From the NCBI RefSeq assembly GCF_016863335.1, contig NZ_BOOR01000012.1, forward strand, positions 62,001-126,000: a DNA stretch of 64,000 bases. The letters are read 5' to 3'. This document shows positions 58,052 through 64,000 of this stretch, one piece after another. Each line of letters begins with the position of its first letter. Position 1 is the stretch's first letter. This DNA comes from Planotetraspora thailandica (lineage in GTDB: Bacteria; Actinomycetota; Actinomycetes; Streptosporangiales; Streptosporangiaceae). The notes under the pieces are model-generated. The model saw nothing but the letters and a program-made list of their open reading frames with translations. It had not been told where the DNA came from and did no database searches. Made by a program: the position numbers and the translations under genes.

Positions 58052-58701
58052 GCACGACAGAGCAGCAGAACAGGTCGTCGGTTCGCCGCGCGCCTGCCCC
58101 GCCTCGCCGGCCTGCGCGGCCGGTGGGCGGCGGCATGGCGGCCAGGCCCGGCAACGCGGGAACGGCAGCCACCGACGGCGCGCCGGCCGTCGCCGTGGGG
58201 GCGCCCGCTCCCGTGGCGCCGCGCCGCCCGAGCCGGGCCCGTCCCGAGGCCCGTCCGGAGCAGGCGCGCCCCGATACGGGCGGTTCGAAGACGCGCGGCA
58301 CCGCCACGCAGGTGACCGACGCGCCCGCCGCCCGTCCGGTCACCCGTGTACGGCCGGCAGGGGCGATGTTCCGGCGTCCGCCGAGGGCTCCCTTCGTCCT
58401 GCTCGTCGTCGGCCTCATGTGCGGCGGCCTGGTGACCCTGCTTCTGCTCAACACCGTGCTCGCGCAGGATTCCTTCAAGCTGAGCGACCTCAGGTCGAGC
58501 ACCGACCAGTTGCACGAGCAGGCGGCGACCCTGGAGAACGAGCTGCGGGTCTGGGACCAGCCGGGCGCGATCGAGGAGGCCGCCAAGCCGCTCGGCGTGG
58601 TGAAGGACACCGCGCCGCCTCGTTTCATCAAGCCGGACAAGGGTCCTGACGTCGGTGCGGCTGGGGCGGGCACGCCCCAGAAGGAGGGCGTGGCCCGGTG
58701 A
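58048..58701 (+). CDS. ftsL: FtsL-like cell division protein
   Basis: A 217-residue single-pass protein recognised by position and layout: a long Pro/Ala/Arg-rich cytoplasmic N-terminus (residues 1-110), one membrane helix (about 114-137) and a short coiled coil ([22 protein letters not shown]) outside, then a disordered tail. FtsL sequences are poorly conserved, so naming rests on the slot between rsmH and ftsI. ATG overlaps rsmH by 4 nt; the 3' end overlaps ftsI by 4 nt. Confidence 0.82.
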   Translation: MSTTEQQNRSSVRRAPAPPRRPARPVGGGMAARPGNAGTAATDGAPAVAVGAPAPVAPRRPSRARPEARPEQARPDTGGSKTRGTATQVTDAPAARPVTRVRPAGAMFRRPPRAPFVLLVVGLMCGGLVTLLLLNTVLAQDSFKLSDLRSSTDQLHEQAATLENELRVWDQPGAIEEAAKPLGVVKDTAPPRFIKPDKGPDVGAAGAGTPQKEGVAR

Positions 58702-61418
58702 AAGACGGCGGCCGGAGCCCGGGCCCCGGCCGCGGCGGTCCCGGAGGACGTGGTGGACAGGGCCCCAGCGGTGGCGGCCCCGGCGGTCGTGGTGGTCAGG
58801 GCCGCGGCGGCGGCTCCGGCGGTTCCGGCGGCGGCAGGCGCTCTCCGGGCTCGGGACGACCCTCGGACGGTACGGCCGGCCGCGCCCGTCCCGACCAGCC
58901 GGGCCGTCCTGGCCGCACCCCGCGGCCCGGGCGTCCTGACGAGGTGAGCGACGGGGCCCCAGGCCGTCGTGATGAGCGTGGAGACCGGGCGTCCCAATCC
59001 CAGGGGTCCCAATCTCAGGGGGCGCAGTCGCGGGGGACCGGACCGAAGGGTGCGGGGTCGAAGGGCGCCGGGTCGAAGGGGGCAGGCAAGGGAGCCGGGC
59101 CGCAAGGAGGACAGTCCAAGGGGTCCTCGTCGAACGCGTCCCAGTCCGGCACGCGATCCGGCGGGTCACAGTCCGGCGGTTCCCAGGCTGGCAAGTCAGC
59201 GTCCGGCAGGTCGTCGGGGTCCCGGCAGTCCGGTTCGCGGTCGGGTTCGCAGCCGTCGTCGCGGTCCGCGTCGCAGCCGGGCCGGGGGCCGGGCACGTCC
59301 GGGCAGCGCAAGCAGGGCAGGCAGCCGCAGTCGCCCGCGTCCGAGCCTCAGAAGAAGCCGTCATCGCGCACCTCGAAGCCGGCTGCGTTCAACTCCGGCG
59401 CGCCCGGCACCTCCAAGGCCGACACTTCCAAGGGCGGCACGCCCAGGCCCGGCTCGTCCCAGCCTGCGGCGCCGGCGCCGTCCACGCCAGGGGCGGCCGG
59501 CCGTACGGGGCCGCAGGGCAAGAGCGGCCCCCCGGGACGCGCCGGCGCGACAGGCCCGGCCGGCCCGCCGCACCCTCGGGGACCGGTCGACGGCGGTGCT
59601 CCGCGTCCGAGGGGCCCTGTGGACGGCGGCCCGCCGCGCACACCCCGCCCGCCGCGTCCCCCGGCACCGCCCCCAAGGCCGCCGGCCGTCATGCGGCTGG
59701 GCAACCCGGGCCGGCGGCTCAACGCCGCGCTGATCGCGATGGCGTTCGTGTTGTCGTTGTTCGCCGGAAGGCTCATCCAGCTCCAGGGGCTCGATTCGAA
59801 GGTGCTGCAGGCCAAGGCGGCGCAACAACGTGTGCAGCCGGAGATCCTGCCCGCCCGGCGCGGCTCGATCACCGACGTCGGCGGCCACGACCTCGCGGTG
59901 ACGGCCGACGCGCGGGAGATCTACGTCGACCCGGCCGACGTGACGCCCGACAAGCGCGACCTGATCGCGTCCACGCTGGCCGTGGAGCTCAACCTCCCCA
60001 AGGAGAGCATCGCGGCCAAGCTGGCCAAGACCACGCAGCGCTACATCGTGGTCGCCAGGAACATCGATCCGCCCCGGGCCAAGAAGATCATGGCATACGG
60101 ATTCAAGGGCGTCGGTTCGAAGGCGACTTATCGCCGCATGTACCCCGGCGACTCCCTCGCAGGCGGCCTCATCGGCTTCGTCGGGTTCGACGGGCACGGC
60201 CTGACCGGCATCGAGCAGTCCTACGACAAGACCCTCGCAGGTCAGGACGGCAAGCAGAGCGTCGAGATCGGCGGAGACGGCCAGCGCATCCCGATGACGC
60301 GCACCAGCCGCCAGGCGCCGGTGCCGGGCCGCGGCGTGCGGCTCACCATCGACAGGGACATCCAGTGGGCCGCGCAGGAGTCGATCGCCCGGCAGGTCAA
60401 GGCGACCAAGGCGCGCAGCGGCAGTGTGGTCGTCCTCGACGTCAAGACCGGCCAGATCGTCGCCATGGCCAACGCGCCGGAGGTCGACCTGAACGACTGG
60501 CAGTCGACGCCGGAGCAGGACTGGAGCAACCGGGCCGTGTCCGAGGTGTTCGAGCCGGGCAGCACCAACAAGGTCATCACGGCGGCGGGCGCCATCGAGG
60601 CGGGGGCGGTCAACGACGACACCGTCTTCCGGGTGCCCGACCACATCACGTGCGCGGACCGGGAGATCCGCGACGCCCACCCGCACAAGCCGGAGCCGCT
60701 GACGTTCACCGGCATCATCGCCGAGTCGAGCAACGTCGGCACGATCCTCGCGGCGCGCCAGATCAGCGACCAGAAGCTCTACCAGATGTTCCAGTCCTTC
60801 GGGTTCGGCGCCAAGAGCGGCGCCGGGGTGCCGGGCGAGGAGGAGGGCCTCCTGCCCGCCTACCAGAACTGGTCGGGCAGCCAGCGCTGCACCATCGCCT
60901 ACGGCCAGGGCATCTCCGTCACCGCCCTCCAGATGGCGAGCGTGTACCAGACGATCGCCAACGGCGGGGTCAGGGTGACGCCCTCCATCGTGGCGGGCAC
61001 CACCGACGAGCGCGGGAAGTTCGTGCCCGCGCCGGCGCCCAAGCAGACCAGGGTCGTCAGCCAGGAGACCGCCCGGCAGATCGCGGGCATGCTGGAGGCC
61101 GCGGTCGGTCACGACGGCACCGGAGTGGAGGCGGCGATCCCCGGATACAGGGTCGCCGGGAAGACCGGCACCGCCATGCGGTATGACGAGAAGTGCAAGG
61201 GTTACTGCGGCTACACTGCGACATTCGTCGGGTTCACTCCGGCGGACGCCCCCCGGCTCGTGGCACTGGCCGTCATCCAGGATCCCAAGAACGGCCATTA
61301 CGGCGGCGAAGTGGCCGCCCCCGTATTCAAGGACGTCATGACCTTCGCGTTGAAGAGCAGGAAAATTCCCCCGACCGGTACGAAGGCGCCGCGTGTCGTC
61401 CTTCAAGCCGGTAGGTGA
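58698..61418 (+). CDS. ftsI: Division-specific penicillin-binding protein (FtsI/PBP3) with long disordered N-terminus
   Basis: Septal peptidoglycan transpeptidase. The 906-residue product has about 331 N-terminal residues of Gly/Ser/Pro/Gln/Arg low complexity (GSKGAGSKGAG, SQSGG units, collagen-like GPxG), then MRLGNPGRRLNAALIAMAFV with the membrane helix, a PBP dimer domain and the transpeptidase: Ser622 in GSTNK, SSN at 677-679 and KTG at 822-824. No PASTA domain follows. GTG 58698 overlaps the ftsL stop (GTGA). ATG at 59691 would give a normal-size FtsI of about 575 residues but leave a 990-nt hole in a tightly packed operon. Confidence 0.92.
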   Translation: MKDGGRSPGPGRGGPGGRGGQGPSGGGPGGRGGQGRGGGSGGSGGGRRSPGSGRPSDGTAGRARPDQPGRPGRTPRPGRPDEVSDGAPGRRDERGDRASQSQGSQSQGAQSRGTGPKGAGSKGAGSKGAGKGAGPQGGQSKGSSSNASQSGTRSGGSQSGGSQAGKSASGRSSGSRQSGSRSGSQPSSRSASQPGRGPGTSGQRKQGRQPQSPASEPQKKPSSRTSKPAAFNSGAPGTSKADTSKGGTPRPGSSQPAAPAPSTPGAAGRTGPQGKSGPPGRAGATGPAGPPHPRGPVDGGAPRPRGPVDGGPPRTPRPPRPPAPPPRPPAVMRLGNPGRRLNAALIAMAFVLSLFAGRLIQLQGLDSKVLQAKAAQQRVQPEILPARRGSITDVGGHDLAVTADAREIYVDPADVTPDKRDLIASTLAVELNLPKESIAAKLAKTTQRYIVVARNIDPPRAKKIMAYGFKGVGSKATYRRMYPGDSLAGGLIGFVGFDGHGLTGIEQSYDKTLAGQDGKQSVEIGGDGQRIPMTRTSRQAPVPGRGVRLTIDRDIQWAAQESIARQVKATKARSGSVVVLDVKTGQIVAMANAPEVDLNDWQSTPEQDWSNRAVSEVFEPGSTNKVITAAGAIEAGAVNDDTVFRVPDHITCADREIRDAHPHKPEPLTFTGIIAESSNVGTILAARQISDQKLYQMFQSFGFGAKSGAGVPGEEEGLLPAYQNWSGSQRCTIAYGQGISVTALQMASVYQTIANGGVRVTPSIVAGTTDERGKFVPAPAPKQTRVVSQETARQIAGMLEAAVGHDGTGVEAAIPGYRVAGKTGTAMRYDEKCKGYCGYTATFVGFTPADAPRLVALAVIQDPKNGHYGGEVAAPVFKDVMTFALKSRKIPPTGTKAPRVVLQAGR

Positions 61419-61428
61419 CGAAGGACGG

Positions 61429-61434
61429 TACGCT
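61429..61434 (+). promoter_or_regulatory. Possible internal leaderless promoter for murE
   Basis: TACGCT ends exactly 6 nt before GTG 61441, within the short gap after ftsI. No convincing -35. It would allow murE expression independent of the mraZ promoter. Confidence 0.35.
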
Positions 61435-61440
61435 CTCGCC

Positions 61441-63018
61441 GTGCGTCCCCCGTCCTCTATGCGGCCTGAGGCCGTCCCGGCCCGCCCGCTGTCCGGGCTG
61501 GCCTCCCTTCTCGGCGCCTCCTCGGCGGTCTCCTCTCCCGGAGCCAGGCCGGCGCGCGGAACGGTCACCGGTCTCACCATCGACTCCCGCCGCGTCCAGC
61601 GCGGCGATCTCTACGTCGCCATGCCGGGCAAGACCGCCCACGGCGCCGAATTCAGCGGCGCGGCCCTCGCGGCGGGCGCGGCGGCCATCCTCACCGACGA
61701 GGAGGGCCGCGACCGCGCGGCCGCCACGGGTCTGCCCGTCCTCGTCGTGCCCGACCCCCGCGCCCTGCTCGGGCAGGTCGCGGCATGGGTGTACGGCAGG
61801 CCGGCGGCCGGCATCACGATCATCGGCGTGACCGGTACGAGCGGGAAGTCGACCTCGACGTTCCTGCTGGAGGCCGGTCTGCGCGCCGCCGGACACACCA
61901 CCGGCCTCGTCGGCGGGGTGGAGATCCGCGCGGGCGACGTGTCCTTCGTGCCGGAGCTGACCACCCCCGAGGCCAGCGACCTGCAGGGCCTGTTCGCGCT
62001 CATGCGGGAGCGGGGGGTGACCGCCGCGGCGATGGAGGTCTCCAGCCACGCCCTCGCGCTCGGCCGGGTCGACGGCGTCTTCTACGATGTGGCGATCTTC
62101 ACCAACCTGTCGCAGGACCATCTGGACTTCCACCGCGACCTCGACGACTACTTCGCCACCAAGGCGCGCCTTTTCACGCCCGAGTTCGCCCGGGTGGGTG
62201 TCGTCAACGTCGACGACGCGCACGGCCGGGAGCTGACCGAGCTGGCGAAGATCCCGATCACCACGTTCTCCGCCGCCGGCGCACCCGAGGCGGAGTGGCG
62301 GGCGCAGGACGTGCGCCTCGGCTCCGACGGCAGCGCCTTCCGCGTCGTCGGTCCCGGCGGTGTGGAGGCCGACGTCTCCGTGGCCCTTCCCGGGCCGTTC
62401 AACGTGGCCAACACCCTCGGTGTGCTCGTCGCTCTGGTGGAGGCCGGCATTCCCCTGCAGACCGCGGTGGCGGGAGTCGGCACGTTCACCGGCGTGCCCG
62501 GCCGCATGGAACGCGTGCCCGCCGCGGACGGCTACCAGGTGATCGTGGACTACGCTCACAAACCGGGCGCGGTCGAGTCGGTCCTCACCTCGCTGCGGAC
62601 GGTCCTGGAGGACGGTCCCGGCGGCAGGCTCACCGTCGTCCTGGGCTGTGGCGGCGACCGGGACAGGGGCAAACGGCCTCAGATGGGCGAAGCCGCGGCC
62701 CGGCTGGCCGACACGGTGATCCTGACCAGCGACAACCCCAGAACCGAAGATCCGCTCGAGATCCTTACGGCCATGCTGGAGGGCGTGCTCGACGTCCCCC
62801 AGGAGGAGCGGGCTCACGTCATCGTGGAACCGGACCGCGCGGCCGCCATCGAGCTGGCCGTCTCCCGCGCCGAGCCCGGCGACGTGATCGTCGTGGCGGG
62901 CAAGGGTCATGAGCAGGGTCAGTACGTCGGGGACCAGGTCATCCCGTTCGACGACAGGGAGGTGGCGGCGCAGGCCGTCCTGAGGAGACGCGCACGGGAG
63001 GGCGGCGCCCGCTCCTAA
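61441..63018 (+). CDS. murE: UDP-MurNAc-tripeptide synthetase, meso-DAP-adding
   Basis: Adds the third residue to the peptidoglycan stem. The 525-residue ligase has the N-terminal uridine domain (GLTIDSRRVQRGDLYVAMPG), ATP loop GVTGTSGKST near residue 130, EVSSHAL and DNPR at 431-434, the signature for meso-diaminopimelate. GTG at 61441 is 23 nt after ftsI. A GTG at 61393 inside ftsI is the alternative and adds 16 residues; ATG at 61459 is also possible. DAP specificity fits a Streptosporangiaceae-type wall. Confidence 0.93.
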   Translation: MRPPSSMRPEAVPARPLSGLASLLGASSAVSSPGARPARGTVTGLTIDSRRVQRGDLYVAMPGKTAHGAEFSGAALAAGAAAILTDEEGRDRAAATGLPVLVVPDPRALLGQVAAWVYGRPAAGITIIGVTGTSGKSTSTFLLEAGLRAAGHTTGLVGGVEIRAGDVSFVPELTTPEASDLQGLFALMRERGVTAAAMEVSSHALALGRVDGVFYDVAIFTNLSQDHLDFHRDLDDYFATKARLFTPEFARVGVVNVDDAHGRELTELAKIPITTFSAAGAPEAEWRAQDVRLGSDGSAFRVVGPGGVEADVSVALPGPFNVANTLGVLVALVEAGIPLQTAVAGVGTFTGVPGRMERVPAADGYQVIVDYAHKPGAVESVLTSLRTVLEDGPGGRLTVVLGCGGDRDRGKRPQMGEAAARLADTVILTSDNPRTEDPLEILTAMLEGVLDVPQEERAHVIVEPDRAAAIELAVSRAEPGDVIVVAGKGHEQGQYVGDQVIPFDDREVAAQAVLRRRAREGGARS

Positions 63019-63073
63019 GATTTGCTGAACCTGACTGATCGATTGATCGCGCGAAAGAGAGCAGGAAAGACCA

Positions 63074-64000
63074 ATGATCCCGTTGCCACTGGCCAGGGTC
63101 GCCGAGATCACCTCGGGCGCCCTGACCGGCATGGCCGACCCCCGGGCCGTGGTGCGCGGCCCCGTCGTGATCGACTCCCGCGCCGCCGAGCCGGGGTCGC
63201 TGTTCGTGGCGATCAAGGGTGAACGCGCCGACGGGCACGACTTCGCCATGCAGGCCCATGCGGCCGGGGCGACCGCCATCCTGGCGTCGCGGCCGGTCGA
63301 GGCCCCCGCTGTGATCGTGGGTGACGTGCTGGCCGCTCTCGCGGAGCTGGCCAAGGCCGTGATCTCCGAACTGCCCGCGGTGACCGTGGCAGGCGTGACC
63401 GGCTCGGCCGGCAAGACGACGACGAAGGACCTCCTGGCCCGACTTGCCGCGCGCATCGGCCCCACGGTCGCGCCGGTCGGCTCGTACAACAACGAGATCG
63501 GCCACCCGCTGACCGTGCTGAAGGCCGACGAGGCCACCCGCTTCCTGGTTCTGGAACTCAGCGCGCGCAACATCGGCCACATCGCCTACCTGACCGGGAT
63601 CGCCCCGCCCCGCATCGGCGTGGTGCTCAACGTCGGCACCGCGCACCTCGGCGTCTTCGGGGGCAAGGAGGCCATCGCGCAGGCCAAGGGCGAACTCGTC
63701 GAGGCGCTGCCCAAGGGCGGCGTCGCCGTGCTCAACGCCGACGACCCCCTCGTGCGGGCGATGGCCGGCAGGACCGCCGCCAGGGTCACCTTCTTCGGCA
63801 GGAGCCCCGACGCCCATGTCCGGGCCGAGGACGAGACGCTCGACGAGCGCGGCAGGGCGTCCTTCACCCTGCGCACGCCGTCCGGCGCCGCGCCCGTGCG
63901 GCTGCGCCTGTACGGCGCGCACGCCGTGGAGAACGCCCTTGCGGCCGCCGCGGCGGGATACGAGCTGGGGCTGCCGGTGGCCACCATCGCCGAGGAGCTG
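63074..64000 (+). CDS. murF: UDP-MurNAc-pentapeptide synthetase, 3' end cut by window edge
   Basis: Adds D-Ala-D-Ala to the UDP-MurNAc tripeptide. The frame is open to the window end for 309 codons. It begins MIPLPLARVAEITSGAL, then VIDSRAAEPGSLFVAIKGER near residue 35, ATP loop VTGSAGKTTTK near residue 112, YNNEIGHPLTVL, ELSARNIGHI and NVGTAHLGVFG. ATG at 63074 has AGGAAAG 7-8 nt upstream and follows murE by 55 nt. About one third of the protein lies outside the window. Confidence 0.95.
   Translation, partial: MIPLPLARVAEITSGALTGMADPRAVVRGPVVIDSRAAEPGSLFVAIKGERADGHDFAMQAHAAGATAILASRPVEAPAVIVGDVLAALAELAKAVISELPAVTVAGVTGSAGKTTTKDLLARLAARIGPTVAPVGSYNNEIGHPLTVLKADEATRFLVLELSARNIGHIAYLTGIAPPRIGVVLNVGTAHLGVFGGKEAIAQAKGELVEALPKGGVAVLNADDPLVRAMAGRTAARVTFFGRSPDAHVRAEDETLDERGRASFTLRTPSGAAPVRLRLYGAHAVENALAAAAAGYELGLPVATIAEEL

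Overview
This is a high-GC actinobacterial chromosome segment, most likely from Streptosporangiaceae or a close relative. The evidence is an actinobacterial gene order (carAB-pyrKDF-mihF-gmk-rpoZ-coaBC-metK-priA), an mIHF gene, an F420-type luciferase-like oxidoreductase, a DUF3040 membrane protein, a helicase-dead PriA, an mraZ-led dcw cluster with a meso-DAP-type MurE (DNPR motif), and heavy GTG/TTG start use. It is mostly core genome. I see no prophage, insertion sequence, tRNA, rRNA or CRISPR array.

Layout. 1-6970: pyrimidine operon (carA cut by the window edge, carB, pyrK, pyrD with an apparent ATA start, pyrF). 7469-11865: mihF, gmk, rpoZ, coaBC, a small unknown gene and metK, closed by two hairpins. 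12024-12695 (minus): a membrane protein. 12754-20996: priA, two tandem paralogues of unknown function, then def-fmt-rsmB. 21012-22297 (minus): a PadR regulator and its membrane partner, divergent from rpe. 23101-29165 (minus): a peptide ABC transporter, oppC-A-B-D-F. 29583-34715: an FMN riboswitch and a complete riboflavin operon (ribD, ribE, ribM, ribBA, ribH) followed by a PH-domain membrane protein. 34956-38648 (minus): sulfonate uptake and desulfonation (ssuC-B-A-D). 38783-41141: DUF4031, HD hydrolase, TetR and hemerythrin genes. 41217-45136: MoxR ATPase, VWA protein, XdhC and MocA, a molybdenum-hydroxylase maturation set without its enzyme. 45220-50677: F420 oxidoreductase, Xaa-Pro peptidase, efp, nusB, a methyltransferase and dinB. 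50825-55961: DUF3040, then a minus-strand MoxR-DUF58-transglutaminase operon. 56421-64000: the dcw cluster (mraZ, rsmH, ftsL, ftsI, murE, murF, the last cut by the window end).

The most unusual signal is a family of degenerate 53-bp tandem repeats. It occurs as four intergenic arrays of four units each (near 33.9, 34.8, 44.4 and 46.3 kb). Every unit has a 20-bp block with consensus CGTGATCATGCAGAAGTTCG and an RCCTGS block at a fixed offset. The period is exactly 53 bp in 11 of 12 intervals, close to five DNA helical turns. Other points of interest are the unknown paralogue pair, the ATA start of pyrD, a set of genes whose -10 element sits exactly 6 nt before the start codon (leaderless type), and a disordered cytoplasmic extension of about 330 residues on FtsI.
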